Source: Crambe crambe (lineage: Eukaryota > Porifera > Demospongiae > Poecilosclerida > Crambeidae). Taken from it: DNA of 64,000 nt. The position numbers were made by a program, and so were the translations under genes. Every line of letters starts with the position of its first letter. Position 1 is the stretch's first letter. The stretch spans positions 5,016,599-5,080,598 of the forward strand of contig OZ004595.1 of assembly GCA_963924555.1 (NCBI GenBank). Reading direction: 5' to 3'. This document shows positions 1-27,700 of this stretch, in pieces. The notes below the pieces were generated by a model that made no database searches, was not told where the DNA came from, and saw nothing but the letters and a program-made list of their open reading frames with translations.

Positions 1-1259
1 TTGCACGTGATATGAGGCTTCTAGAATCTTCTTGAAGCTCATTACACCCATTTGGCGATAATGGGTAAGCATTCCAACGTGGCGATAATTGGCAAGTTTA
101 CGCTAATCTCATTAAGTACAGTACTAGTCAAATGAGTCCCATAATTATAGCAATCACCTATCTAGCTATCATGGGGAATGAAATTCCTAAAGAGACAGCA
201 GATAGCCTTTTCCCATCTGGAATGAATCCAGTACTGTCATCAGTATGGTCAGGGAAACTTCATTCAAAAGCAGCGAAACCTCAGAATAATGAAGACACTT
301 GGGACCCAGTCGGAGTAGCTATTGGTCTGGTCACCACCTGTGCATGGATCATGTGCACATGAAGATGAAGAATGTCGTCATTTTAAGTGGTAGCTCTTGA
401 TTTATCATCATGCAGTCAGCATTAAGTCGGCAAATCTTAACCTTCTATAGATCTGGATACCATTTTTTTTTCGTGTGCTTCCTTTCAAGACCAGTATAGC
501 TACATATAGTGTGGGAACAAGTATCTATGAGCCTAATGCAGTTTAGCCAAATGATTTTAAAAAGTGCTACAGAGAAATAGGAGTGGTGCACTGTATATAA
601 TATTATTATCAAGGTGTGTGATAACGTTTAAATTTGTCTCTCAGATCTTGCATTTCCAGTGTGAGTGCAATAATCTCCTGTTCAAGTGCTCTTGTCAAGT
701 TAAGTTCCTGCTGATACTCCAGGAGCAGATCTGGAGTGGGGTGGGAATAGCAATTATATATAAATGACATTATGTGGGACTAATTCCAAGTGAGTTGGAC
801 TTACTACTGTGACAGTCTCAGATAGGAATCAAGCTATTTCTCAAATATCCTTTGATGTAGCTAACTAACTGCCCCAACTTCTGTCATGTAGCTATTCTAT
901 AATGGTTGTCTCCACACAAGAAAATTCAGCCCCAAGGCTATACTACTGTAGTAATCATGAGTAATAGCTAGCAGAGATTTAGGAAGCAAATTTTGAGTAG
1001 AGGGGCCATCACCCCAAATGACACCACACCCCACATAACACACCCCCAAACTTTATGATTATATCATAAGAAAAAATGAGTTCTCTGTGATGCAATTTCT
1101 CTAAAGTAATTACAGGGGTGTATCCACAGATTTCTGACATTCGAATCTTGCTCCGAGGTCAATCATTGTGCGTATAGAATTTGGTAAAGGATCGTTAAGA
1201 ATCATGCCATCTACCTACTATACTACCACCTACTTACCGTACCACCTAGCTAGCTAGTA
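1..1259. other. Intergenic region upstream of the methyltransferase gene
   Basis: No gene could be supported here. A 76-codon ATG frame at 132-362 (+) and a 67-codon frame at 564-767 (+) exist but show no recognisable motif or convincing splice context. The start holds a near-repeat of the phrase TGGCGATAATGGG / TGGCGATAATTGG (about 51-100). The FTSJ1-type gene begins at the far end, and its promoter must lie in the last few hundred bases, but I see no clear TATA or initiator. Confidence 0.5.
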
Positions 1260-2638
1260 ATGGGTCGTTCTTCAAAAGATAAACGTGACATTTATTACAG
1301 GCTTGCCAAAGAAGAAGGGTGGAGAGCAAGAAGTGCCTATAAACTCCTACATATCGATGAAGAATACGGCATCTTATCAGGTAGCTAAGTGTTACTGTAG
1401 GTTTACTGTAGGTTATTGGACTATCATCCAATGAAGGAGTGAAGAGAGTGGTGGACCTGTGTGCAGCTCCGGGAAGCTGGAGTCAAGTGTTGAGTCAACG
1501 ACTGAATGTTAAAAAAACTGGTGGTGGGAGAAATGGTGAAAGTAATAGACATGAAAATGATGATGCTCATAGATTGGATGCGATTGTCAGCAGTGATAAG
1601 AAATGTGAATTGGATAAGAGCAGAGTCGACTGTGCTGATAAAAACAAAGGCAGCAGTGTTAATGATGATGCTGGCAAGAAGAAGAGCACTGATGTGGAAG
1701 ACGGTGCTTGTTATAAGTTAGATCAGGACTCTAGCAGTGATAAAAGTAAGCTGGATGGAAGAGAAGAAAGAGGAGCTCAGATTGTAGCAGTGGATCTACA
1801 GCTCATGGCTCCAATCCCTGGAGTCGTACAGATTCAAGGTGACATCACAAAGGTGCATATCAGCCATGAATTTACACCAGCTTGTTCAATTTTTTTTATC
1901 CTAGTTATTATTTTCAACTGTTACTTTATTGTTATCTGTTGTTGTTATTTATATCTTGTTACATTATTTGTTGTTGTCACTTGTAGGAGTCAACTGCATT
2001 AGAGATCACGAGGCACTTTGAAGGAGCTAAAGCTGACCTGGTTGTGTGTGATGGTGCTCCTGATGTGACTGGACTGCATGACATGGACGAGTACGTCCAG
2101 GCACAGCTGCTATTGGCTGTAAGTCAGGCTTTAGTGGAGGGGGAAGGTAAAAAAAAACCCACTCTCTTTTCCTTCCATCACACCCTTTCATCCTCTATCC
2201 CTCTTCCTTCCCTCCCCCCTCTCCTTTTTCACCCCACCCCACCCCCACCCCATTCTCTTCCACCCCTCTCTCTGTTAATGATTCACGTGGATTGCATTAT
2301 TTCAGAGAATATATTTTGTTCAGTCTGATACTGATGTTTCATGTCTCACCCCCACCCAGGCACTCAATATTACAACTCATGTCCTGAAGGATGGGGGAGA
2401 TTTTGTGGCCAAGATCTTCCGTGGTAAAGATGTGCAGCTGCTCTTCTCACAACTGAAGCTCTTCTTCAAGAAAGTGACCTGCTGTAAACCAAGGAGCAGT
2501 AGAAACTCCAGCATAGGTAAGTAGAAGCCTTCTTTTGTTATGCAGAGATTTAAAGGATCTTCTCTGAAAGTTTCAAGTAAATAGGTGCCAGAGGTGGACA
2601 AAATGTTACATTATTTGTCTCTTACCACACTATTATTA

Positions 2639-2671
<33 letters not shown>

Positions 2672-3700
2672 CTTACCACACTGTCAGAGGCTTTTGTAGT
2701 GTGTCGAGACTACCATCCACCTGAAGGATATGTCCCCACCATGGCAAACCCTCTCCTGGACCACAAATACAGTAAGTATTGAAGAAATCGATAACGTTCC
2801 CCCTCCTTTTCCCCGTTATCTTGTCATAAAATAATATTAGCTCTTAGTCCAACCAAATTATGACCTAAAATTATGCATAATGACCCCTTTATGGCACATA
2901 CTAGGTACGCTGAATGATCTGACAGGGGTTAACAGAGTTATTGTACCCTTTGTGGCATGTGGAGATCTCAGTGGCTACGACTCTGACATGACCTACCCAC
3001 TACAGCTGGTAAGTGCAAAGTACAAAGTGCAAAGTCTGTAAACCATACTATTAAGGGAAACAATTCAAAGAATTATTCCTTAGGTGAATTACCTAATCAC
3101 TAACATTGCATATGCAGCATAGCCCTCTAATTTGTGCTCCTTTGCAGGGTTCTCCCCGTGAAACTGATCAGAGCGGTGCTTGAATACCACATTAAAGGAC
3201 TTTCTTGTGGCTATTAAAATACATCACATGAAAGAAAAATGGGCCCATCAGAGTGGTGTTGCACCTCTCTAACACCCTTTGGGGAGAACCCTGCTTTGGT
3301 GTTAGACTGCATGTTAGAATCCTCAATATAGATACTCCAAAAGAGGACAAGCCTCTCATATAAAGTGCCTTGGGCTATACACTCTATACAAAATAACCTC
3401 CAAAATTAAGAGGACAACCTTTCTAAAAAGGATAAAAATCTGAGATAAAATGTCCATTATTCAGAAGTTCAGTAGTGCAGTATCTGATCATGGCATTATT
3501 TGAACCATTTTCTGTATTTCGTATAATAGACTGAAGAAGGTAAACCATACCAACTATTGGAGCCCAACCAATCACCTATCAACCCTCCATACCAAGTAGC
3601 CTGCCAACTGAAACGAGAAAATCTCCTGGACAAATCCAGCATTGCAAGTCCTAAGGACAGTCAGAATGAACTGCTGATAGTTAAAACACAGCACCATTAA
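1260..3700 (+). CDS. FTSJ1: FTSJ1/TRM7-type tRNA anticodon-loop 2'-O-methyltransferase, 7 exons
   Basis: Exons at 1260-1380, 1437-1852, 1987-2118, 2360-2516, 2688-2771, 2905-3008 and 3530-3700 sum to 1185 nt (394 aa plus stop), with all phases matching and GT-AG introns. The protein opens [20 protein letters not shown], as in human FTSJ1. It has the SAM-binding CAAPGSWSQ motif (about residues 49-57), [26 protein letters not shown] and [11 protein letters not shown], so the K-D-K-E catalytic tetrad of the RrmJ fold is present. In this family the enzyme methylates ribose at positions 32 and 34 of certain tRNAs with WDR6- or THADA-type partners in the cytosol. Oddity: about 85 residues of acidic, Lys/Ser/Asp-rich sequence (about residues 69-154) sit between motif I and the VAVDLQ strand, where human FTSJ1 has a very short loop. 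The C-terminal tail is short. The start is fixed by the conserved N-terminus. Confidence 0.93.
2631..2671. repeat. (ATT)n microsatellite
   Basis: A run of about 13 ATT units lies in intron 4 of the FTSJ1-type gene, ending about 16 bases before the 3' splice site of exon 5. Confidence 0.9.
3145..3293. mobile_element. Small MITE-like element with 13-14 bp inverted ends
   Basis: The left end reads CAGGGTTCTCCCC and the right end is its reverse complement GGGGAGAACCCTG. Both sides are flanked by CTTTG (3140-3144 and 3294-3298), which looks like a 5-bp target duplication. The 149-bp element carries no coding capacity and sits in the last intron of the FTSJ1-type gene. This is a non-autonomous element; the superfamily is not assigned. 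Confidence 0.7.
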
Positions 3701-4049
3701 ATTTTATTAGTAAGCGAATAGTCTTTCATTTATAGGGCAAACTCCTCAATGTACGTAGTAAAAGGCGAAAATTGCTGACAGTGTCTACTGTACAAAGGCT
3801 GTTCACTAAAAAAAATTTACATAGAGAGCAAGAGCAAGGCTGGCAATATATCATAAACTGTAAGTATCTTCAATTCTGGATGGCCACTTTTTTTTTCTCT
3901 GTTTCCCACTGGAAGAATTATAAGCAATTTGCTGGCTGATCCATAACAGGGAGCAAATTTCACATAAACACATTCATTGTTTGACACAAGACATAAAAAA
4001 ATAAATAAATAAAAAATTAATAATATTCAGGACACATGACAAAAAATGG

Positions 4050-4587
4050 TTAATCATTGATTGTAGAAGTCTTTTCTGATGGAAGTAGTACTTCACTTTC
4101 CAATTTTTTAGTAGTTCTCGATCTCCTTGCCGTGAAACATTGGTGAAATAACAAGACACTGTAAAGTGAAATAAATTATCATCATAGTGGGCCATTTACA
4201 AGTCTAGTAAGTTACATCTCTGTGCACAACAATGGGCTAAAATCAACCCATTCATCATCACAGGCCACTGTAGCAACCCTAACCTTTCTTTCTGCATGTG
4301 GGAGTGGTCTGGTTCACAATATTATACAACCCTGTGACCTAACATTGTTACTACTGTTCATTGTTAGCTACTACCAAGCTGGAGTATAGCTAAACAATGA
4401 CTTTAGCTATTCAGCAGGAAGTGCTGAATAAACAATAGTAAGGATGTGAATTGCTTGTTGAAGTCACTTAGAGATTATCAGCTAGATAATGTAAGGAGTG
4501 TTCTTATAACTGTTTGAAAGTTCCACTGCAGGGAGGGGCATAAGAAGATGTCTTAGAACCCCCTAAAGTATAGGGGTTCCATTATTA

Positions 4588-4625
<38 letters not shown>

Positions 4626-7219
4626 CTCTGCATGGGCATAGGAAGATGTGTATATAGGAGTGTCCATTATTATGGGGCACACTCTGCAAGGATGTCCATA
4701 AATTCCATTATTCAGGGGAATAGGAATAGGATAGGAAGATATCTTTATGACCCCCTAACATCATTATGACCTCCAGGGGCATAGGGAGATATCTTTATGA
4801 CCCCCTTAATTATCCATTATTCAGGGAGGGGCACACTCGCTTGCCAATTCCACACCCCTTCTCATGCCCATGACCCGACTGCAAAATATCAAGTCTCACA
4901 AAGTATGCTTCTTGCTATAGAGAGACAACCTCTCAGGATAATATTTTGCTGATGTCATATTTAAAACCATTATGATAATTATCACACAGAACATGCATAC
5001 CTCAAGAAAGGAATCGGAACCAGGCCAAGAGCAGCCATAATGATGAAGGCTGTGCCTGGGGTCAAACCATGGTCCAAGATCTTGGGGAAGATGAATACAT
5101 AGGCAATAGAAACCATGGTGAACACCGACTCAATGGAAGACATGATAGAAAACAAAGCACCTGAATATAAAGAACAATAAAATTGAAATAATGAAATTGC
5201 AGAAGATGGAAAACTGCTGGCCACTGGCCATTTTATCTCTTTGGTCAGACAATTCCAACTTTTATTTAATTTAAAACCAAGTGTTTGATATTAGTTATAA
5301 CTCTATCATCAGTTGGGATTCCAACTTTAGTCAGACATTCTGTCAGAATAAATTCAAGATGTCACATTCATAGATATCAAAAAAGATAATATGCGATAAT
5401 TGGATTTGGTTGGACAAAATGTCCTATCAAACTGGAACTCTTATTTTGCACACTGAAAAAGTGTCCTGATTTGAGAGATGACCTGAATTTAGGGGGCGAG
5501 ATAGCTACAAAATGAAAATAACTGAAGGTGTCCTGAGGTATATATTATCGGCCGTCATTAATTTGAACTAGCTGAATGGACTGGAACACAAACATGAAGG
5601 ATCTCACCAATCTGCTGAAAACATTATACATAGCTGCTACTGCATGCTATTATTGTATAGCTACGTACCTTGGTCTTCCACACACACAATTTTGGACATG
5701 TAGCCTCTGAGGGGAGGGATCATTATGGCATCCATGCCTTGCACCACAGCAACTACGTATATATAAAATAACAGGAATGCACTGAGCCAGGGCAAGGCTT
5801 AGCATGGCCCCTGACACTGATTCATAGTATCTGGAAATGAGTCCACTTCATTCAGCCTATAATTATGTGAATGACATGCCATGGGTCAAATTGTAGCCTC
5901 ACACAAAGCCTACCCACCACAGTAAAACCATGTAGATGATAATAACCACTCACATGTTACTCACCAATAAAGACTTGGTAAACTTTTGTGGAGAGACCAA
6001 GGAAGAGATTCATGGCACTGCCAAAGATGACGCCGATCAAACTGCTGAGAACATCAGGTAGCTTAATGCAGGCAAGGAGAGGCAGTATGACAAAAAGCAC
6101 AACCATATTAGACCCCATTGTGGTGGCTTGGTAGGCCCCTATCATTCCAGGGTTCCAGTTCAAGTCACTGAAAAAGAAGACGTTGAGAGACATGGCTCCT
6201 GTCACGTTCACCACCATAATCACAAATGGCACAATGCTGAACCATAGTCTCCACACAGGGTACTCTCGGACTCGACAACAAAAAATGCTTGCACCCCTTA
6301 GCAGCAGTTTTGGCCCCGAGGGCTTACCGGTGTTTTTCGCCTTTCTCTTCTTACTGGTCAGACTCTCCGGGAGGTAGAAAACTACATAAAACACGGTAGC
6401 TGCATTTACGATTATGTATAGGAGAATAGGGTAAGTGAAGTCGCAGTTGAGCTTCTGGAACCAAAGTCCCCCAAGACCCTGGGCTGCCAGGCCAGACATG
6501 AACTGGACACCTTCAAGCACCCCTATTCGAATTGTCCTCCACTTTCCATGACTGATATCACACACATACGAGTAACAGGCCATCAGAAGGGATGAAAAGT
6601 CACCAAAAAGACCTGCAATTATTCCACTGAGAATGAAGAAGTACATATTGAGGGAGTAGAGGATGATTGTCAAGTCCAAAAGGCCTGACAAAGTAGCACC
6701 CACAGCAACCAGTATGATAGGCAGGCGTCGGCCATAGCGATCAGATATGGGTCCCATAATCATTGTCACTGTGATGGCACAAACCCTATTGGCAAGGTTA
6801 CCATAAATATACAGATTGGTAGCCTGGTGTGTAACAAAACTATCATAGGCGTTTATACATGTGGCATTTGCTTGGTGATTTGATAAACAAGTGTAGTTGT
6901 TGACTTCATCCTTCGTTATACAATGTGTCATACTGGCGTATGGGTAGGTTGTGTTCCTGAGAACATCCAGCGAATAGCGATTCAGGTAATATTGTTGATT
7001 GAGTGGACCAGATAGGTAGATTCCAAAGAAGTACAGGAACATTACTACCTCTACTGTGAGGATCTTTGCATTTCGAAATGCCATGAAAGGGTTGGGAGAA
7101 AGTTTAAAGGAAGTTGAATTTTCACGCTCTGAGAAAGATTCGGAGTAGTCTGACTCTCCAATCTTGGCAACGTTGCTGCTACTACTGGCTTGGAGCCGCT
7201 TTAGTGGCTTTTCACTCAT
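4050..7219 (-). CDS. SLC46-family major facilitator transporter, 4 exons
   Basis: On the minus strand the exons are 5965-7219, 5669-5752, 5001-5160 and 4050-4158: 1608 nt, 535 aa plus stop, with phases agreeing at each junction. An upstream in-frame ATG at 7270 would add 17 residues; I prefer 7219 (MSEKPLKR). The first exon encodes a cytosolic N-terminus, TM1, a large glycosylation-rich loop with several NxT sites, and the MFS motif-A-like loop GPISDRYGRRLPI between TM2 and TM3. Exons 2-3 carry RGYMSKIVCVEDQGALFS, characteristic of SLC46 proteins. SLC46 members move folates, muropeptides or related anions with protons at the plasma membrane or lysosome; which substrate applies here cannot be read from sequence. 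The last exon gives a basic then acidic tail ending STIND with a dileucine-like SEVLLPSEK. It is convergent with the FTSJ1-type gene, whose stop lies 350 bp away. Confidence 0.9.
4532..4850. repeat. Degenerate tandem repeat with a 33-base G tract
   Basis: Diverged units of the form GGGCATAGGAAGATATC...CCATTATTCAGGG recur four to five times in intron 3 of the SLC46 gene. At 4589-4621 there is an uninterrupted run of about 33 G on this strand, so it is C in the pre-mRNA. Confidence 0.75.
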
Positions 7220-8202
7220 TATTATAGCATCACCTCCTTTAAGCTTTCTGATCAATACCAATGACATCATAGGTCTAACACGCCCCCAAGATATAGCCCC
7301 GCCCTTTCACTACGGGGGAACTCCGCCCCTCCATTATAGCTCGTAGGCAGCAATGCGAGTGGAGTGCCCAGTAGCTATTGTATTCATGGGCGTAAGAAGC
7401 AGGGGGGCTGGGGGGGCTTCAGCCCCCCCACTCAAAATGGATAGTACCTGCACATAGGCATTAGCTATACTGTAGCTATATGCAAATTCAACATCACAGT
7501 AACACCTACTAGCTAAGTATTAACATCACAGTGGTTAATTAAGTATTAGTAACACCTAGCTAGAAAGTATCTGCTATTAAGTCTTCCTGGACTCTACTAT
7601 AGCACAGAGGAGAATTCAATCTGATTCAGTTCTCAAATACAGGTAACTATCGATGTAAGCTTGCATGCATTATGATTGTGGTTGCAAGTGACGATGCTGG
7701 TCCATCTTCAGAGACCTCAATCACAAGCACTGACGCCACTGAACCAGTTGATAGGTATCCAAAAATGGGCGTGATTAAGCAAAGTGGGCGTGGCCATCAA
7801 AAATTTTCCGCGCGCATGCGCGCAGATCAGCACATATACATCAGCCCCCCCACTAGAAAACATCTTCTTACGCCCCTGGTATTGGAGTCCTGTAGCCTGT
7901 GAATTGAACAGAACAGCAGTCAAGTCAGAATGAACTGCAACAGTTAAACATTTTTTTGCGAATAATCCTTTCATTATTCATGTAAAAAGAATTGCATAAT
8001 TATTAGGATCATACAAGATAAGTTTTTATCATTAACTAAATACTTGTCACTATCAAACTACAGTGAATGACCCAGCTGATCTATGCCATTACCATCACCT
8101 ACAGTGAGATAACAGCCAGCCAAGATGCATTACAATCAATAATCCGATAATAGAAGTTCCAAATCGTTTTCCAAAATTAAAAGTCCAAATATCCGTTGAG
8201 TT
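7220..8202. other. Intergenic region between SLC46 and TMEM131 3' end
   Basis: This spans the SLC46 5' flank and the TMEM131 3' flank. GC-box-like CCCGCCC and CCGCCCC stand at about 7300-7335, just upstream of the SLC46 start, and may belong to its promoter. The rest is dominated by the inverted-repeat element at 7388-7875. No gene is supported. Confidence 0.5.
7388..7875. mobile_element. MITE-like element with GGGCGTAAGAAG ends
   Basis: The left end GGGCGTAAGAAG (7388) is matched by CTTCTTACGCCC at the right (7864-7875). Just inside the left end is a G/C-rich self-complementary stretch (GGGGGGGCTTCAGCCCCCCC), and the CAGCCCCCCCACT phrase appears again inside the right end in a mirrored position. 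The element is about 488 bp with no transposase. A target duplication is not clear, so it may be old. Confidence 0.6.
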
Positions 8203-24434
<16,232 letters not shown>

Positions 24435-24702
24435 ACCGTATCATACTTATTTCTCTTTCCAACAGTGCAGTAGTAGTGTCAAAACGTTCAACAGGCTTGA
24501 AGTTACTAAGCTTGCGTTGTCTTCTCTCGAGCACCTGTCCTGTTTGTCCCCGGCCGGCCGTTCAGATCAGTAAAATAAAATTTGTGACGTCACATTCCTA
24601 TTAATAATTACGCTGCGCACACGCCCCTTTTCCTGTTGCATGCCCCACCCACACATTGCAAACTTTGTCACCTTCAACGACTGTCTTACTTCACAGGCTG
24701 CA
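24435..24702. promoter_or_regulatory. Probable bidirectional promoter between TMEM131 and the coiled-coil gene
   Basis: Only 268 bp separate the two divergent start codons. The spacer holds a perfect CRE/ATF palindrome TGACGTCA at 24585-24592, a palindromic CGGCCGGCCG at 24551-24560, and a GC-rich ACGCTGCGCACACGCCCC stretch near 24609-24627, in otherwise AT-rich surroundings. This is what a shared TATA-less promoter looks like. That CREB/ATF factors act here is inference from the motif. Confidence 0.7.
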
Positions 24703-27700
24703 ATGTCTAAAGTAAGTTGTGAGTTGGCGCGAATAGCTGATAACATTGATGGTTTTATCCTATAGAGTCAGGATGCAGCACTGCTTCATGATATTCGCAC
24801 GAGCTTCATCAAGGATGGCTTGCAGTGGTCAATGGAATCGGATAAAAAGTTGATACATTTATGGAAGAAAGTAATACGAACAGAGGAAGAGTTAAGGAAG
24901 TCTTCCAAAGAAGTGCATCAGCTAAGAACGGCTCAGAAGGAAGAACTGACCAATGTTCAGAGTGTCGTTGAGAAGATTAAAGAACTCTCACAACAGAAGG
25001 AAAATATCACTGACTCCCTTGAAGAAGAAAATGATGCATTAAGACTGAAATTATCGCAACTTACTGCTGAAAATGAGATGTTCATTCAGGAAAGTAATGC
25101 CATAAGTCAGCTTTTCATTGCTGAGGGAATGCAAGACAGCTCTGGAGGTATTCCCAAGCAGCCAGTACAACACCTGATCAATGAACGATCTGAGCTCATG
25201 GAAAAGATCAGGAAGAGTGACAAAGAAAAGATAGAGCTAGTCGAGCAGTTAGAAAGGACAAGGAAGGAGTTAGACCGGATGAAGAAAGGGGGAGGACAAG
25301 AGAAGATCAAACTAGAAAAACAGGTACAGTTTACGTGGCTAAAAAATTAATTCTAGCTATTCATATTTTATTATGGAACAGCTTGCAGATTGTCAGGTGG
25401 AATTGGAGCAGACTAAAGCCAAACTTACCACAATTAAGGCAGACCATATCAAGCAGCACAGAATGAACCAGAAACAAATTCACGACTTGAGAGATAGAAT
25501 ATCTAAGTCTGAGGTATGCCACATTCCTCTAAAAAAACTATTGTGTAATGATAATTATAATTTGTACAGACTAAAGGGAGTGAAAAAGATGAAGAAAATT
25601 CAAAGTATGTTTTATAATATATGTGACAGTCGAGGGTAGAAATCAAAATTAATGTTATTCACATTTTAGCTAGTCAAAGTTTACTTTTGTCATGACTGAT
25701 GCTTTCAAACTTTTTTTTCTTCAAAAGTACGTAGAAAGCATGAATAAAGTTTGATTCCTACCCTCTACTGTCACATAATATACTGTTTGCATGCATTAAA
25801 TTCTTTTGGAATTAGTATTGCAGATCAGCTTCATGAAGCGACTCAGAAGGTAGCTCTGTTAAGATCTGAACTCACAAGAGCGAGGGAAGCCATCAATATG
25901 GTTGATGCAAAGAACAAAAGTCTTTGTGAAGAACTTTCCAGGACATGTGACCAAAACGAAGAATTGTCTTACCAACTTGAAGAACTAAATCAAGAAGTGT
26001 CTGATGATAGAGAAAAGAGCATTAGTGTTCTTGAAGAACAGCTACAAAAGGAACACGATCTTCAAAACAAACTTGAACTCACTCATCGGAAGCTCAGGGA
26101 GCTGGAAAAGGAAAAAGAAGAATTGATAAAGGGTAAGCAAGAGTTGCAAGAAGAATTGGAAGCAAAGACACTAACACTAGAACAATCTCTCCATGACAAG
26201 CAATCTGTCAGTTTGGAAAAGAAATTGCTGCAACAAGCTGTGAGTGAAAAGGAAAGAGCCATCGAAGTGCTTGAGAGAGAGCTTAAAGTTATGGAAGGTG
26301 TGAATCAGGATCTATCTCAACAAAATGCTGCTTATGAAGCAGAGATTGATGAGCAGACTTCTAGAATCCAGGATAAAAATCAACGTATGCTTGAAGCTGT
26401 GAAGTCAAGTGAAATGGTTAAGTTGGAGAAGACTCATTTGCAAGGAGTGATTGAAGGCCTAGAAGATGACAATAACAACTTGAGAGAAAGTTTAGAAGAT
26501 GTGAAAAGAACGTCGGACAGAATGAAGACAGAAGCTAAGACTTTAAAGGAGCAAAAAGAGAACCAAGTACGCTAGTTCTTACATAATCAATCAATAATGT
26601 ACTGTGTTATCACTGCAGAGAGCATCAATGGATAGTCAACTTTCTATTTTGCAAACTGAGAAAGAAGACTTGATTAGTCTTATGGAAGAGGAGTCTACAA
26701 GGCAAGATAAGGTATGGATACACATCTATATACCATTAGGAAAGGTGTACTATGGAAGAGTCAGGGATGGAGACAGCCGATTAATAATGGGGGGGCTAAA
26801 GACAAACTAAGGCTAACCTAAAAGGATGTACAGATACCCTCCCAGGAAAATTTACAACTTTGAAACTAGATCGAGAGCATAGCAATGCATGGTAAAGTGA
26901 ATTATTATGAAACTTCTTAGAATCCATAATTATTGTAACTAGTTTCAGTGGAAACATGATTTTCCATATGCCTCACTGTTTCATTCTAAGGGCTCATTCT
27001 GTGACTACACTTAACCCAATTATTGTAGGTGCGTGAGTCCCTCAACTCAACAGTGTCACAATTGCAAGACGAACTTTATTCAAAGTGTGAGGAGCTGAGC
27101 CGAGCCCAACTCGAGATCCAGCATGTACTCAGAGAGTCTGCGTCACTAAAACAAGTATATAGCTACTTTATTTGAGGAGTCTGGTCCAAGAATTCTACTG
27201 TAAATTAGGGAAATATTCAACATAGATTGTCACCAAATTAATAAATTACCATATTATTTTTTACAAAAATAACAGTAAATTGTCATAAAGCAAAATTACT
27301 AATTTACAATACAGAACTGACCATAGAACCATTGGCAGATGTTCAGACATCCACACAATTATCTAGTTGCTTTGAACTATATCCATGGTGCTTGCTTAAA
27401 TTAGAGTGGGTTTAGAGTCTTCTGATTAATTTGCACCACTTGAAAGTAATTAGCTGACATTATTGACACTATTTTAGAGAATGAATTGACTCTCTTTTTT
27501 TATAGTTGCAATTGAATAAGAGTTGGCAGTATTAGAGAATTAAGAGCCATAAGTCTCTTTTACAGTGAAACTTTGCATAATCCAATCCAATTTCTTCTCT
27601 TTGTCCCTGAAAGACTAAGTGACTCTCTTTTTTTTATCCCTGGGACTTAGAATTTGGAGACAGAAGTTGTGAACAAAAAAGAATCTGAGCAGGAGTTGAA

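Noticed and set aside
132..362. 76-codon ATG frame at the left edge
   Set aside because: No recognisable domain, no splice partners, and length expected by chance.
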